The translations under genes and the position numbers were made by a program. A stretch of DNA of 64,000 nucleotides, taken from Planctobacterium marinum (GTDB lineage: Bacteria; Pseudomonadota; Gammaproteobacteria; Enterobacterales; Alteromonadaceae). The stretch's first letter is position 1. Each line of letters starts with the position of its first letter. Location of the stretch: assembly GCF_036322805.1 (NCBI RefSeq), contig NZ_AP027272.1, positions 4,464,001 through 4,528,000 on the forward strand, read 5' to 3'. Below the pieces are notes generated by a model. That model saw only the letters and a program-made list of their open reading frames with translations, was not told the origin of the DNA and made no database searches. Of the stretch, positions 41,924-52,886 are shown piece after piece.

Positions 41924-44900
41924 TTATTCGTCCCCAATCTTAAAGAAGCTCAGGTCAGAGCGCATATTTTCTACCTGGTCCTGCATCATTTGGCTGGCCG
42001 AAGCCGCTTCTTCCACCAGTGCAGCATTTTCCTGAGTCATGCTCTCCATCTGCACGATAGCCGCGTTGATCTGACTGATACCCATTTCCTGCTGTTTGGC
42101 GGCTTCCATGATATCGCTCACTTGATCAGCCACATTCACCACTGCAGCGACAATCTCCTCAAGGGTTTCGCCAGATTCGCCAGCGGTTTTAACCCCAGCT
42201 TCCACTTTTTTGATACTATCGTTTATCAAGCCATTAATCTCTTTGGCAGAGGTTGCTGAACGCTGTGCCAGGTTACGCACCTCCGATGCTACTACCGCAA
42301 ACCCTTTTCCGTGTTCACCGGCTCTGGCGGCCTCTACCGCGGCATTAAGCGCCAACAAATTAGTCTGGAAAGCAATCTCATCAATGGCGCTGGTGATATC
42401 GGCAATCTTCTTGCTGGCTGCGGAAATTTCTTCCATGGCTCTGACGGTATTCTTCACCACATCCTGACCTGTCTTAGCCAGTTCATTGGTTTTGTTCACC
42501 GCAGAAGAAGCTTGAGCGGCATTTTGGGCACTCTGCTGAATGGTGGACGTCATCTCTTCCATACTGGCCGCGGTTTCTTCCAAGCTTGAGGCCTGTTGAA
42601 TGGTGCGGTCATTGAGTTGATTATTACCACTGGCAATTTCTCTGGTACCGTGCCCCACCTGATCCGCCAACTGCAATATGCTGCCAACCGTCTCTTGCAA
42701 ATGCAGCATAGAAGCATTTAATGAATCCCTGACTAGATTTAACTCAGAACCAAAATCACCTTCGACGCGAGCAGTTAAATCGCCCTTTTCCAATTCAGTC
42801 AAGCCAGAAGCAAGTTTGTCGATTCCGTCTTTACGCGCTGTAACATCAGTACCAAAGAACACGATTTTGGTGATTTCACCTGATGTATTTTTTATGGGAT
42901 TGAAGGAACCATTAAACCAGGCAACGTGACCGCCTCTGTGGGCAAATTTGAAATCATCACTGACAAAGTGTCCTTGCTGCATATTGTCTACAAAACTCGC
43001 GTACTGCTGACTGTTAACAAAATCCCCGTGTAACAGGCCTTTCCAATCCAACTGCTGAGTATTGCCTGCTAAACCCAAGGCCTCGCTGAATAGCTCGTTA
43101 CACTCCTCCAGATACCCAGCGGTATCAAACTCAGCCACCAGGTTAGCACGGGAAATCGCCTCTAGCTTATAAGTAAACTCCAGTGCTTTTAATTTGGTTT
43201 CGGTGACGTTGGCTTGGATCGAGACAAACTGTTTAACTTTTCCGGCAGAGTCAAATACCGGGTTTATGGCCAGCGAAATCCAATATTTAGTACCATCTTT
43301 GGCATAGTTGAGAATTTCCGTATAAATGGGGCGTTCTTCCGCCAGGGCATTGTGGATCAGTTTTTTGGTTTCTGGATCCGTCTCTGGCCCCTGAAGTACC
43401 TCACCGGGTTTTTTGCCCAAGATATCATCATCAGTGAAGCCCGTGAGTTTGGTAAAGCCACGGTTTACGTATTCAGTCTTACCTTCATGATCGGTAATTA
43501 CCACCGAGTTATCGGTTTCGTTGGCCACCAGAGACAATAACTCCACCATGCGGCGCTGCTTGACTTCAGCATCGATATTACGCACAAACGCGGTATACAG
43601 AATCTTGTCACCGACTCGTATCTTAGATAAGGCCAATGAACCCCAAATTTTGCTGCCGTCTTTGCGCTCCACCAACAGTTCTCTGGCGGTACCCACTATC
43701 TTATCCTGGCCAGTAGTGCGGTTGGCATTAACTAAGTTGTCGTGATTAGCCTGTATTTCTCTGGGCACCAGCATTTTAACGTTATTGCCCAGCACCTCTT
43801 CTCGTTTGTAGCCCCAGAATTCTTCTGCTGCTTTGTTGTAAAATTGAACATTGTTGTTTTCATCAATACGCACTACAGCATCCAGGGCTTGCTCTAGCGA
43901 CTGATCCACAATCTCGCGTAATTCTCGTTCTACGGTTATGTCTTTGACAAAAGCGGTGTAAAGGATGCGATCACCCAAATCAATTTTAGACAGTGATAAG
44001 TTGCCCCAGATTTCGCTGCCGTCGGAACGCTCAATTTTAACGTCTCGCGCCTGGCCCACTATCTTATCGACACCTGTGCGCCTGTTGGCGTTCACATATT
44101 CATCGTGATCCGCCTGAATCAATTTAGGCACTAACATCTTCACGTTTTGGCCTAGCACCTGTTCGCGTTTGTAGCCCCAGAGCTTTTCTGCAGCGGCATT
44201 AAAAAACTGCACTATGTTGTGTTCATCAATGGTGATCACCGCATCCAGCGCTTGCTCCAGGGTCTGGTCGATAATGGTGCGCTGTTCTTTTTCTTCAGTG
44301 ATGTCTTTAACAAACGCAGTGTAGCGGATACGTCCGGAGAGGTTAATTTTTGACAGGGAAAGTTGCGCCCACAGAGTAGAGCCATCTTTGCGCTCCACCT
44401 GCACTTCACGGGCAGTGCCTACGATTTTGTCCTGACCAGTAGTGCGATTAGCATTGACGTAATTATCATGATTAGCCTGATGAATTTTAGGCACCAGCAT
44501 TTTAACGTTTTTGCCCAGCACCTCGTCCCGTTTGTAACCCCAGAGCTGTTCTGCAGCGGCATTAAAAAACTGCACTATGTTGTTTTCGTCGATGGTAACG
44601 ACGGCATCCAGCGCTTGTTCCAGGGTTTGGTCAACGGTTTCCCGCACATCCCTTTCATCGGTAATGTCTCGTACTGACGCGGAATAGAAAATTTTTCCTG
44701 CAACTTCTATTTTATTGAGTGCCAACGACCCCCAGCGAATACTGCCGTCTTTGCGGTGTACCTCGACTTCGCGACTGGTGCCTACAATCTTGTTTTGTCC
44801 GGTGGTGCGATTGGCTTCGATAAAGCTATCGTGTTGTGTCTGGATTGCCGCAGGAACCAGCATTTTGACGTTCTGGCCCAACATTTCAAAATCGCTGTAA

Positions 44901-45076
44901 CCCCAGAGCTTTTCGGCGGCAGCATTGACAAATTGAATGTTATTGTGCTCGTCGATAATCACAATGGCATCTATGGCTTGTCGAATGGTCTCGGAGAAAA
45001 TCTGGAATTCATTATTGTCCTGTTCAGGCTCTGCAACCTGCGTATCTCCACCCAATAAACGCCTAAATATGCTCAT
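41924..45076 (-). CDS. Soluble methyl-accepting chemotaxis protein with tandem PAS domains
   Basis: A 1050-residue receptor without any transmembrane segment. Residues about 34-510 hold four PAS domains spaced by exactly 121 residues and strikingly similar (each with [44 protein letters not shown] sequence). Two more divergent PAS domains follow (about 515-635 with [20 protein letters not shown], and about 640-760), then a HAMP-like segment and the MCP signalling domain (about 800-1050). The signalling tip is [33 protein letters not shown]. The first four PAS contain WGY, suggesting flavin or haem sensing of redox/oxygen; cofactor is inferred. It lies downstream of cheB as the last gene of the chemotaxis cluster. 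Confidence 0.92.
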   Translation of the reverse strand: MSIFRRLLGGDTQVAEPEQDNNEFQIFSETIRQAIDAIVIIDEHNNIQFVNAAAEKLWGYSDFEMLGQNVKMLVPAAIQTQHDSFIEANRTTGQNKIVGTSREVEVHRKDGSIRWGSLALNKIEVAGKIFYSASVRDITDERDVRETVDQTLEQALDAVVTIDENNIVQFFNAAAEQLWGYKRDEVLGKNVKMLVPKIHQANHDNYVNANRTTGQDKIVGTAREVQVERKDGSTLWAQLSLSKINLSGRIRYTAFVKDITEEKEQRTIIDQTLEQALDAVITIDEHNIVQFFNAAAEKLWGYKREQVLGQNVKMLVPKLIQADHDEYVNANRRTGVDKIVGQARDVKIERSDGSEIWGNLSLSKIDLGDRILYTAFVKDITVERELREIVDQSLEQALDAVVRIDENNNVQFYNKAAEEFWGYKREEVLGNNVKMLVPREIQANHDNLVNANRTTGQDKIVGTARELLVERKDGSKIWGSLALSKIRVGDKILYTAFVRNIDAEVKQRRMVELLSLVANETDNSVVITDHEGKTEYVNRGFTKLTGFTDDDILGKKPGEVLQGPETDPETKKLIHNALAEERPIYTEILNYAKDGTKYWISLAINPVFDSAGKVKQFVSIQANVTETKLKALEFTYKLEAISRANLVAEFDTAGYLEECNELFSEALGLAGNTQQLDWKGLLHGDFVNSQQYASFVDNMQQGHFVSDDFKFAHRGGHVAWFNGSFNPIKNTSGEITKIVFFGTDVTARKDGIDKLASGLTELEKGDLTARVEGDFGSELNLVRDSLNASMLHLQETVGSILQLADQVGHGTREIASGNNQLNDRTIQQASSLEETAASMEEMTSTIQQSAQNAAQASSAVNKTNELAKTGQDVVKNTVRAMEEISAASKKIADITSAIDEIAFQTNLLALNAAVEAARAGEHGKGFAVVASEVRNLAQRSATSAKEINGLINDSIKKVEAGVKTAGESGETLEEIVAAVVNVADQVSDIMEAAKQQEMGISQINAAIVQMESMTQENAALVEEAASASQMMQDQVENMRSDLSFFKIGDE
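43547..44977 (-). repeat. Four in-gene tandem PAS repeats, 363-bp period
   Basis: Within the soluble receptor gene, protein units at residues 34-154, 155-275, 276-396 and 397-about 510 align without gaps at a 121-residue period. Strings such as [20 protein letters not shown] and ERKDGS recur. Low divergence points to recent duplication or gene conversion. Confidence 0.85.
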
Positions 45077-45255
45077 AGAATGTCTCTCTGCGCGGTGCCC
45101 ATTCTCCTGAACACCTTGTTATGTAAAGTCACCAATAACATGCAATGAAAGCCTGTCATTGGGAGACTCTTTGCCAAATTTTAACTTCAGTATAGGTGAG
45201 TTTTGCCACCCTGCACTGTGAGAATTAATTCTGTAATCTAATGTATTTATCAGAG

Positions 45256-46344
45256 CTAACGGCCAAATTTCGACACCGCACTGGCCAACCCTTGTAAATC
45301 CAACACATCTGCTGGCGCAACTGCATTAAATTCATTCACAGCAGCCCCAGGCATGCCCCAAACCACGCTCGATGCCTCATTTTGGGCAAAGGTACGCATA
45401 CCAGCGCTGCGCACCCGGGCAAGCGCTTCGCTTCCATCTTTACCCATCCCGGTGAGAATCATAGCAATGGCATTGCCTTCTCCATGTTTAGCCACTGAAT
45501 CAAACAGTACCTCGACACTGGGGCGATGCAAATTAACGGGTGCTTCGTCGGTGATCACATTTTCAAAACCAAAGGCTCGCTTGCGCACTTCAAGGTGCTG
45601 ACCGCCCGGCGCAATATAAATATGCCCCTCGCGAATCGGCTCACCATGCTGAGCTTCTTTCACTACGCAGGGCAGTTGTCCATCGAGGCGCTTAGCATAA
45701 GACTCAGTAAATCGACCGGGCAAGTGCAAGGCAACTACTATGGCTTCTTTACCCGTGAAGTTGACTGCCACCAGCAACTCCCTCAGCGCTTCCAAACTGC
45801 CCGTGGAGCCACCAATAGCAATGATCTTTTTCGCCGGTTTAGCATTGCTGTCAGCAGATATCGCGGCTTGTGTACTGAGTGGCTTAACAGGTTCGGGAGC
45901 TTCAGGTTGGGTGAGTTTTTGCTGGATGGCTGTGAGTTTCTGTTGCGACACCCCAGCGGCTGTGATCACTTTAGAGATAATCTCTTGGCTGTATTCTCCC
46001 ATAATGCGGGACAAATCATTGGGCTTGGCCACGAAATCTATCGCTCCAAGCTCTAACGCCTGCATGGTAATTTGCGACCCTTCGGAAGTTAGTGTTGAAA
46101 TCATCACCACAGGCATGGGCCGCAAGCGCATCAAATTTTTCAAGAATGCTACGCCGTTCATCTTGGGCATTTCCACATCCAGCGTCAGTACATCTGGATT
46201 TAGATCCTTGATCTTTTGTCTGGCATCATAAGGATCTTCAGCCGTACCCACTACCTGTATTCGGGCATCGCTGGAAAGCAAACTGGTTAGAATGTCTCTA
46301 ATTAATTTAGAGTCATCAACAATGAGTACTTTGATCTTATCCAT
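45256..46344 (-). CDS. cheB: Chemotaxis response regulator protein-glutamate methylesterase CheB
   Basis: A 362-residue protein. The N-terminal receiver has phosphorylation site Asp56 in LTLDVEMPKMNG. A linker of about 45 residues follows, then the methylesterase domain: catalytic Ser in IAIGGSTGSLEALR, His in ALHLPGRFTESYAKRL and Asp in MILTGMGKDGSEAL. It removes methyl groups from receptor glutamates and may deamidate glutamines, providing adaptation with CheR. It lies 12 bases after cheD and is part of the same cluster. Confidence 0.96.
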   Translation of the reverse strand: MDKIKVLIVDDSKLIRDILTSLLSSDARIQVVGTAEDPYDARQKIKDLNPDVLTLDVEMPKMNGVAFLKNLMRLRPMPVVMISTLTSEGSQITMQALELGAIDFVAKPNDLSRIMGEYSQEIISKVITAAGVSQQKLTAIQQKLTQPEAPEPVKPLSTQAAISADSNAKPAKKIIAIGGSTGSLEALRELLVAVNFTGKEAIVVALHLPGRFTESYAKRLDGQLPCVVKEAQHGEPIREGHIYIAPGGQHLEVRKRAFGFENVITDEAPVNLHRPSVEVLFDSVAKHGEGNAIAMILTGMGKDGSEALARVRSAGMRTFAQNEASSVVWGMPGAAVNEFNAVAPADVLDLQGLASAVSKFGR

Positions 46345-46356
46345 AGGCTTCTATTC

Positions 46357-46995
46357 TCAATCAAATAAATCGATATCGCCCACTTCAATTTGCGGCTTGT
46401 CGATACGGCTTTTGTACTGAGTTTCACGGATGGCAATAGTGTCGTTATGCATATGCTGCAGTTTCTTAACGAGTACCTTGCCGGTTTTGGGGTAAAAGTT
46501 AACTTTTCTCGGGTGCGGCCCACCTAAGTCTGAAGCAGCCAGTTTATAGCCTTCCATTACCATAAACTTGTGTAAAAATTTGATGTTACGGTCACCTACC
46601 GAGGTCATTTGTTTGATAATCTGACCACCGCCAAACGCCTTAAAAACAATTTGTGATTTGTCGGCACCGTTACGCAGTAAATCGTTGATCATTCGCTCCA
46701 TGGCGACATCGCCATAACGGAAGGATTCGCTCATCAGGTCTTCAACATCGGAAGCACTGTTAGAAGTGGGCAACATAAAATGGTTCATGCCGCCTAAGCC
46801 GATTTTTGGCTCGTAAATGCACACCGAGATGCAAGAGCCCAATACCGTAGTAATCATCTCTTCATTGCGAGTGACATAGTATTCCCCCGGCAAGATTTTT
46901 GCTGCAACCGTTCCCAAAGACTTATCAACATAACGGTTGATAGTTTCGAACCCCCTCATACAGGGTTGGATATCCGGGAGATGACGCAATGTCAT
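46357..46995 (-). CDS. cheD: Chemoreceptor glutamine deamidase CheD
   Basis: A 212-residue protein. The Cys-His-Thr catalytic set is visible in TTVLGSCISVCIYEPKIGLGGMNHFMLP (Cys in GSC, His in NHF). The substrate-binding block VFKAFGGGQI and a C-terminal part follow. It deamidates receptor glutamines and, in many bacteria, interacts with CheC phosphatases. ATG 46995 has GAGG 9 bases upstream, inside the end of cheR. Located between cheR and cheB, as usual for adaptation genes. Confidence 0.94.
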   Translation of the reverse strand: MTLRHLPDIQPCMRGFETINRYVDKSLGTVAAKILPGEYYVTRNEEMITTVLGSCISVCIYEPKIGLGGMNHFMLPTSNSASDVEDLMSESFRYGDVAMERMINDLLRNGADKSQIVFKAFGGGQIIKQMTSVGDRNIKFLHKFMVMEGYKLAASDLGGPHPRKVNFYPKTGKVLVKKLQHMHNDTIAIRETQYKSRIDKPQIEVGDIDLFD

Positions 46996-47000
46996 GGCTG

Positions 47001-47813
47001 CTAACCTCGTTTCCGATAAATGGTCTTACCTACACTGTCAAAGTCATCACTGATCTTGTGCAGTGTTTCCGAGTGTCCCAAAAACAAGTGACCTTCGGGA
47101 ACCAGGTGATCCCAGTATTTTCGGGCCAAACGTTGCTTTTTAGGAGCGTCGAAGTAGATCAACACATTGCGACAAAAAATAACATCATACTTTTGGCTTA
47201 ACTGCCATTCATCCATCAGGTTAAGCTGTTGAAATGTAACTAATTTCCGATACTTTTCTTTTACCCGACATTTATTGTTATTGGTGCCTTTACCCTTTTC
47301 AAAGAATTGTTTTTTTACCGCAAGGTCATATTTTTCTATCGCCTGTAACGGATAGACTCCATTGGCACCTTTTTGCAGCACATCGGTGTCCAAATCAGTG
47401 GCGGTTATCGTTAACTTAATCCCCTTTTTTTCACATACCGGCATCAGGTTGAGAATGATGCTATATGGCTCCTCGCCAGATGAGCAGCCAGCAGACCAAA
47501 TATTGAATTCTTTATGGTGAGATTGCGTCAGAAACGCTTTCAGGTAATCAAAATGATGCTGTTCCCGTCCAAAAGAGGTGACATTGGTGGTAATACAGTT
47601 AATGAATTCTTTAAATTCATGGGCGTCGTTTTCCACCATATGAAGGTAATCTTTGAAATCAGCCAGCTTGTGAAAACGCAGGCGCTTGGTGAGGCGGGCG
47701 TAATACATTTCAAACTTTTCATCGGTAACGGTAATGCCCGACCAGGCATTCGCTAACCCTCTGAGGCGATTGAATACTTCTCGATTGTAGCCAAACTCTT
47801 TATTGCTAGTCAC
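47001..47813 (-). CDS. cheR: Chemotaxis protein methyltransferase CheR
   Basis: A 270-residue SAM-dependent methyltransferase that methylates receptor glutamates. It has the N-terminal helical domain (about residues 1-85) and the SAM domain with NIWSAGCSSGEEPYSIILNL, ITATDLDTDVLQKGANGVYP, VIFCRNVLIYFD and HLFLGHSETL. The start is GTG 47813, 9 bases after the STAS gene stop; no ATG is available at a suitable place. It is a standard adaptation gene in the cluster. Confidence 0.95.
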   Translation of the reverse strand: MTSNKEFGYNREVFNRLRGLANAWSGITVTDEKFEMYYARLTKRLRFHKLADFKDYLHMVENDAHEFKEFINCITTNVTSFGREQHHFDYLKAFLTQSHHKEFNIWSAGCSSGEEPYSIILNLMPVCEKKGIKLTITATDLDTDVLQKGANGVYPLQAIEKYDLAVKKQFFEKGKGTNNNKCRVKEKYRKLVTFQQLNLMDEWQLSQKYDVIFCRNVLIYFDAPKKQRLARKYWDHLVPEGHLFLGHSETLHKISDDFDSVGKTIYRKRG

Positions 47814-47822
47814 ACTTCACCA

Positions 47823-48416
47823 TCATGCTGCATGTTGGTATTGAGCAAAAAAATCACTCAAGCCAAACAAGGTAATTTGACGCTGCAAAGCCGGATGCAT
47901 TGCTACAATGACTACATCAGAGCCTTTGAAAGCTAACTGCTGCACAATCGAATAGAATAATTGCAAGCCTGCGGTATCCACTTCTTTGGTATTACCGGCA
48001 TCAATCTCGATAGATTGCGGTAAATCATATAACAGGGTTTTCCATTCACTGTGCATAGGCTCAATAACTTGTATGGCCAGTTTTTCAGGTACCGTTAAAT
48101 AGGCTTTGTGATTTTCATAACGAAAACTCTGCTGGCTTTGCTCTGCAGCCGCAGCAGGCGCTTCCGGCTCAGAGGTGTTATCAGTGTCGGGCAGTGGAAC
48201 GGGCTCAGGCAATACATTGTCAGTTTCAGGTGGCGAACTTGGTTCGCTCTGTTCTGCTGCTGCCGCTGTCGTTTCAGGTTCGGGAGCAGGGGCGGTCTTA
48301 GACTCGGAGACATCCGTTGGCACAGTGGCATTAGCATCCTCATCATCCTGTAACCACTCCAGTGGATCATGGCCAAGGCCCGATTCTAAATCCAAATCAT
48401 CATCGTTATTTGACAT
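47823..48416 (-). CDS. STAS-domain protein with acidic Pro/Ala/Glu-rich N-terminus
   Basis: A 197-residue protein. The first about 95 residues are low-complexity and very acidic (Asp, Glu, Pro, Ala, Thr), likely disordered. The C-terminal half is a STAS domain (anti-sigma-factor-antagonist fold), with IEIDAGNTKEVDTAGLQLFYSIVQQLAFKGSDVVIVAMHPALQRQITLFGL. The potential phospho-Ser/Thr of classical antagonists sits in the DTAGLQL turn (Thr). ATG 48416 is preferred, with GGAGGT 9 bases upstream; a GTG at 48425 abuts that site. It lies between parA-like and cheR genes. A role in receptor or kinase array organisation is possible but not established. Confidence 0.85.
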   Translation of the reverse strand: MSNNDDDLDLESGLGHDPLEWLQDDEDANATVPTDVSESKTAPAPEPETTAAAAEQSEPSSPPETDNVLPEPVPLPDTDNTSEPEAPAAAAEQSQQSFRYENHKAYLTVPEKLAIQVIEPMHSEWKTLLYDLPQSIEIDAGNTKEVDTAGLQLFYSIVQQLAFKGSDVVIVAMHPALQRQITLFGLSDFFAQYQHAA

Positions 48417-48421
48417 GTTTT

Positions 48422-49174
48422 TCACACCTCCAGAATGGTATCCGCCAGTTGAGCAAACTCATTACTGGCTTTACTCTGTGGAGACCAGGCCTGGACTGGC
48501 TGTCCATAACTTGGGCTTGTGGCCACAGCATTGCTTTCTTCGATATAAACAGGTACCAGATTGTTACTGAAATAACGCTTAAGTTTGTCAATGGCATCAG
48601 TGGTTAAGCGTCGCTCTTTTTGCATTCGGCTCACCACCACCCAATGTCTCTGATATTTGCCAATCATTCGTTCAAAATTGCGCATAGTAGCCATCATGGT
48701 GGACATCCCCGACAAACCAAAAAAATCAGGGGTTACCGGGGTCAACAATTCAGTGGCCATGGCCAGTGCATTGACCACCAAAAAACCAGATGATGGTGGG
48801 CAATCCAGTAAAATAATATCTACCTCTGGCGGGGCTCGTTTAAGCGCCTTTTTTAAGATTAGTCCTCGGCCTTTACCCATAGGGGTGGATTCCAGTCTCT
48901 GTAAAGCGGGTCCCGCGGCAATAAAACAAAGCGAAGACGACAGCGTTTGAATAACGTCATTGAGTTCGCTCTTACCCGCCAAAACCCTATCAATGCCAGC
49001 ACGCTTGTTCTGGAACAAACCGAAGTATTGGCCTAACTGCGCTTGTGGATCTAAATCGATGGCCAAGACTCGCTGCCCACGCTGACTCAAAGCGTAGGCT
49101 AAGTTGGCACAAATGGTGGTTTTACCCACACCGCCTTTTTGATTGACACAGGCTATCACTCGCATTGCTTGCAT
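48422..49174 (-). CDS. ParA/Soj-like ATPase in the chemotaxis cluster
   Basis: A 250-residue deviant Walker ATPase. The P-loop is CVNQKGGVGKTTICANLA, Walker A' is LAIDLDPQAQLGQYF, and Walker B is IILLDCPPSSGFLVVNAL. The start codon ATG overlaps the cheW stop (TAATG), and a second ATG three codons on is equally possible. Plasmid or chromosome segregation is unlikely because no ParB or parS-like site is next to it. In related species ParA homologues (ParC and others) position chemosensory arrays at the cell pole or midcell; a similar role here fits the location between cheW and the STAS/cheR genes. The array-positioning role is inference. Confidence 0.9.
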   Translation of the reverse strand: MQAMRVIACVNQKGGVGKTTICANLAYALSQRGQRVLAIDLDPQAQLGQYFGLFQNKRAGIDRVLAGKSELNDVIQTLSSSLCFIAAGPALQRLESTPMGKGRGLILKKALKRAPPEVDIILLDCPPSSGFLVVNALAMATELLTPVTPDFFGLSGMSTMMATMRNFERMIGKYQRHWVVVSRMQKERRLTTDAIDKLKRYFSNNLVPVYIEESNAVATSPSYGQPVQAWSPQSKASNEFAQLADTILEV

Positions 49175-49665
49175 TAAGCCATTTCAGCCTGTTGTTCCAC
49201 CAAGGTTTTCAAGTCATCAAACTTGTCAGTTTCAAAGATGCATTCCAGCGACAGTAGCACCACAATCTTCCCCTGATACTTAAACATCCCCTTCATAAAC
49301 TCAGTATCAACGTTGTGACCCAGTTTTGGGGACTTCCTTATTTCGGAAGGTTCCACAGCAATCACATCGGAAACAGAATCAACAATAATTCCCACCAACA
49401 TGTCTTTGCCCGGCTCGCCGACAGAAACCACCACCATCACCGTTTGTTTATCCATAGGCTTGGCGGTATAACCGAAGATATCCCGCATATCCAGTATAGG
49501 TACCATGCTATTGCGAAAATCAATCACCCCCATGCAATAACTTGGGGTATTGGGCAGCTCACGAATTTCGCCTAAGGCCCTTATCTCTTGTACCCGGGTT
49601 ATATCGATACCATAGATGTTGTCACCCAATGTAAAACTCAGTAGCTGCACTTCATCTATATTCAT
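49174..49665 (-). CDS. cheW: CheW-type coupling protein (second)
   Basis: A 163-residue CheW domain that bridges receptors and CheA. Blocks include LLSFTLGDNIYGIDITRVQEIRA, VIDFRNSMVPILDMRDIFGY and LVGIIVDSVSDVIAV. ATG 49665 is chosen: it lies 16 bases after the upstream receptor stop with GGAAG in front; longer frames overlap the receptor gene. It ends overlapping the parA-like start. The presence of two CheW genes flanking a receptor suggests receptor-specific or parallel coupling. Confidence 0.93.
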   Translation of the reverse strand: MNIDEVQLLSFTLGDNIYGIDITRVQEIRALGEIRELPNTPSYCMGVIDFRNSMVPILDMRDIFGYTAKPMDKQTVMVVVSVGEPGKDMLVGIIVDSVSDVIAVEPSEIRKSPKLGHNVDTEFMKGMFKYQGKIVVLLSLECIFETDKFDDLKTLVEQQAEMA

Positions 49666-49681
49666 TGCTGTGCTTCCATCG

Positions 49682-52600
49682 TTAGAATTCTTCCCATTCA
49701 TCGCTGTCATCTGCTTTAGCAGTAACACTTTTGCCCGGCTCGGATTTTACCGGCACTTTACTGCCAATCGAGGTGGGCTGTTTCGCCGTTACTCGTGGCT
49801 TATCAGAATTGCTAATACTAGTCCTGCTGGAGGCTAATTTTGCAGTTGTGCTGAGCCCCGCTCTAACTGGCACTTTCGCAGCGGCCTCGTTTCTGTGAGC
49901 TTGGGATGTAGTAGGTGATTTATTTTCTGTTCGAGCCGCCAGAGCTTTCAAATCGACACCTTCAACATCGAAGAAAGCCACTTGCTCCACCATACCATCC
50001 ACTTGTGCCAAAGAGGCTTGTGCCGCTGATGTTACTTCTTCAGACAAAGCTGCATTCTGCTGCGTGATATCATCCAGCTGCGCTACTGCTTGGTTTATTT
50101 CACCAACCCCAGTTGCCTGTTCATTTGTGGCATTAGCGATGTCGCTGATTATGGTAGACAGTTCATTAGCATGCGACAGAATATCCGCGAGGGATTTGCC
50201 ACAGCGATTTACCAGCTCACTCCCCACCTGGACACGTTCCGAGCTGACATCAATCAATTCTTTGATTTCTTTTGCTGACACTGCCGAACGTTGCGCCAGA
50301 TTTCGGACTTCATTGGCTACCACAGCAAAACCTCGCCCTTGTTCGCCTGCTCTGGCTGCTTCCACTGATGCATTAAGTGCCAACAGGTTAGTTTGGAATG
50401 CAATCTCATCAATAACACTGATGATTTCCACAATGCGATTAGAGCTTTCAGTAATAGCCGCCATGGACTCCATAGCCTCAGTCATAATCTGCTCACCGTT
50501 AGTGGCTTCGTTTTTGGCTCCGGTTGCTGCGGTATTCGCTACCCGAGCATTGTCTGCCGTACTGCGTATATTGGAGGTGAGTTGTTCAAGACTGGCGGCC
50601 GTTTCTTCCAAAGACGAAGCCTGGCGCTCAGTACGAGAGGATAATTCATAATTGCCTTGGGAAATCTCAGTATTGGCAGATTTAATTTCACCAGAGGAAA
50701 GTTGTATTTTGGTCAACACTTCGTTGAGTTTGTCGACGGTGGTATTAAGCGAATTCGCGACATCGCCAAACATGCCGCTGTAGTCATTATCAAAGCGTAA
50801 CTTCAAGTCCCCTTCAGACAGCTTATGCAGGCAGACACTGATATCCCGCACAAAGTGATTCACTGTTTGAGAAAGTTCGTTCAGCCCTTTGGATATATTC
50901 AGGAAAAAGCCCTGTTTACCCTCGGTAGAAATCAACGCTCCCAAGTTGCCCTTGTTGACATCTTCAACCAGCTTTTGCACCTCTGCTTCTACAATCACTT
51001 GCTGAGTCACGTCTGCCCATTCCACAACAGTACCAATACGCTTGTTCTCATCGGACATAACAGGGGTGGCGATCAGATTAAAATGACGCGGACCAACGGT
51101 GATCCTCGTGCGATACGACTCGCTTAAGCGCTCCAACATCTGGCGTTGATGAGCCGGATTCTTGTGGAAAATATCGATGTTTTTACCAATGATATTCTCA
51201 GCGTCAAATTGCGGTAACTCTTTGCGCAAATCAGCTTCGGCAATGTGTAACATTTCCCGCACGCTGTCATTGGTGTAAACAATATCGTAGTTTTCATCGG
51301 CCACCATCACATTCGTTGTTACGCTATCCAACGCAACCTTTATGCGGGCATTTGCAGCGGCTATCAGGGTTTGACGTTTGCGCTCAGTAATATCTAACCA
51401 CTCAAGGGTGGTGCCCAAACGTTGCCCCTCACTATCCATTACTGGGTTAACCGTTAACTCAAATTCAAGCTCTCCTAATTTAATTTCGGAGCGATACGTT
51501 GTGCTCAATTCCGCCAATAGTTTTTGCTGGTGAGCCGGATTTTTGTGGAAAACATCAATGTTGCGCCCCACGAGCTTATCAGGGTCAAACTGAGCATCTA
51601 GCAAACGGAAAGTGTCGACATTCTGCGCCATCATTTCCCGCAAGCTGTCGTTGAGATAAATGATATTGCGCTCGTTGTCTGCCAACATAACATTAGTACT
51701 GACATTATCCAGCGCTACTTTCATTCGCGCATTTATCGCTTCTTGCTCTTGCTGCAGTTTCTCAAGCGTTAAGTCAGCCCACTCCACGGAGGTGCCGAGG
51801 CGTTCTCCGGAGTCTGAGAAAATAGGGTTAACTACTAAGCTGAAGGTTAGATCCTGCACGGCAATCTCAGACTTGTATTCCGCTTTTAGATTATCCAGCA
51901 GACCTCGCTGATGAGCAGGGTTTTTATGGAAAATATCAATATTGCTGCCCACCAAAGAGTTAACATCAAAATGGGCAAAGGTTTCGCGAAACTTCTGCTG
52001 ATTTTGAGCCAACATATCCCGCAAGGTGTGATTCATAAATACAATATTGTAATCAGCATCGGCTAACATGATGTTGGTAGATACAGTTTCAAGAGCAGCC
52101 GTTTTGCGCAATATCATGGATTGCTCAAGTAACTCGCTTTCGCGGCTGGTAACATCCTGCCATTGCAATAACACACCGGTGTTTTGCTGACTTGCGCCGG
52201 ATAGCGGTGTTAACTGAACATCGAACAGTTGCTCACCTAAATTTAATGTAATCTGAGTGGTAGCAGTGATGTTTGTTAAGCTTTGTGCAAGCTGGACGTC
52301 AGAACAGACAAGACTAATATTTTTTCCCACCGGGTTTTCGCCTGGACTGACTTGTGTCAATCCGGCTAATAACTGCTGCATTCCAACAGACACACCAGCG
52401 ATACAACGATTTGCATCTAACAGCATCAGGTTATTGCTGCTGGTAGAGAGAGCCTGGCTGAAAAGTTGTTGCTGTTGCAGACAACTATCCAATTCCTTGT
52501 CAGCGCGCTTTTTCTGATCCACCAGTTCATCGACAATCGTTTCAAACTGCGCGTCCATTAATGCCAGCTCCCCAGATTGGGCAGATGGCGCCAGGAATGC

Positions 52601-52846
52601 CCCATAATTATTGGTTTGCAACGATTGACTAAAATTACTCAGGCGGGTGCGGCAATAACTTGCGATACTGTCTGTCGCATCACCGAACAATTTGATATTC
52701 CAAAGGGCCAGCGCCGCTGCCACCACAGTGATTGCCGCCACCAGCAATAAGTATTGAGACTCAGGGGCCGCTTTCCAAAATAATCCGAAATTAACAAATA
52801 GAGCCAACATGATAATCAGGCTGAATAACTTGTTATTTTTGTCCAT
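49682..52846 (-). CDS. Methyl-accepting chemotaxis protein with membrane anchor and PAS repeats
   Basis: A 1054-residue receptor. Two N-terminal transmembrane helices (about residues 8-24 and 32-50) have almost no periplasmic loop, so sensing is cytoplasmic. A degenerate PAS (about 135-240) is followed by three similar PAS units of about 125 residues (from 245), each with TNxMLADxxxxIxxxNxxxRxML and [19 protein letters not shown] blocks. A HAMP-like region and the MCP domain follow, with tip [34 protein letters not shown] 90-residue Ser/Thr/Lys-rich tail ends in DEWEEF, resembling a C-terminal CheR/CheB tether pentapeptide. It sits between the two cheW genes. Confidence 0.93.
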   Translation of the reverse strand: MDKNNKLFSLIIMLALFVNFGLFWKAAPESQYLLLVAAITVVAAALALWNIKLFGDATDSIASYCRTRLSNFSQSLQTNNYGAFLAPSAQSGELALMDAQFETIVDELVDQKKRADKELDSCLQQQQLFSQALSTSSNNLMLLDANRCIAGVSVGMQQLLAGLTQVSPGENPVGKNISLVCSDVQLAQSLTNITATTQITLNLGEQLFDVQLTPLSGASQQNTGVLLQWQDVTSRESELLEQSMILRKTAALETVSTNIMLADADYNIVFMNHTLRDMLAQNQQKFRETFAHFDVNSLVGSNIDIFHKNPAHQRGLLDNLKAEYKSEIAVQDLTFSLVVNPIFSDSGERLGTSVEWADLTLEKLQQEQEAINARMKVALDNVSTNVMLADNERNIIYLNDSLREMMAQNVDTFRLLDAQFDPDKLVGRNIDVFHKNPAHQQKLLAELSTTYRSEIKLGELEFELTVNPVMDSEGQRLGTTLEWLDITERKRQTLIAAANARIKVALDSVTTNVMVADENYDIVYTNDSVREMLHIAEADLRKELPQFDAENIIGKNIDIFHKNPAHQRQMLERLSESYRTRITVGPRHFNLIATPVMSDENKRIGTVVEWADVTQQVIVEAEVQKLVEDVNKGNLGALISTEGKQGFFLNISKGLNELSQTVNHFVRDISVCLHKLSEGDLKLRFDNDYSGMFGDVANSLNTTVDKLNEVLTKIQLSSGEIKSANTEISQGNYELSSRTERQASSLEETAASLEQLTSNIRSTADNARVANTAATGAKNEATNGEQIMTEAMESMAAITESSNRIVEIISVIDEIAFQTNLLALNASVEAARAGEQGRGFAVVANEVRNLAQRSAVSAKEIKELIDVSSERVQVGSELVNRCGKSLADILSHANELSTIISDIANATNEQATGVGEINQAVAQLDDITQQNAALSEEVTSAAQASLAQVDGMVEQVAFFDVEGVDLKALAARTENKSPTTSQAHRNEAAAKVPVRAGLSTTAKLASSRTSISNSDKPRVTAKQPTSIGSKVPVKSEPGKSVTAKADDSDEWEEF

Positions 52847-52886
52847 TTTAATCCTCTGTGGCCATCGCCCATTACATAAAAATTAT

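Noticed and set aside
43547-44977. Tandem DNA repeats as a mobile or CRISPR-like array
   Set aside because: The 363-bp period lies in frame within one gene and corresponds exactly to PAS domains.
48422-49174. Plasmid or replication origin suggested by the ParA-like gene
   Set aside because: No parB, parS cluster, replication initiator or iterons are present, and the gene is embedded in the chemotaxis operon.
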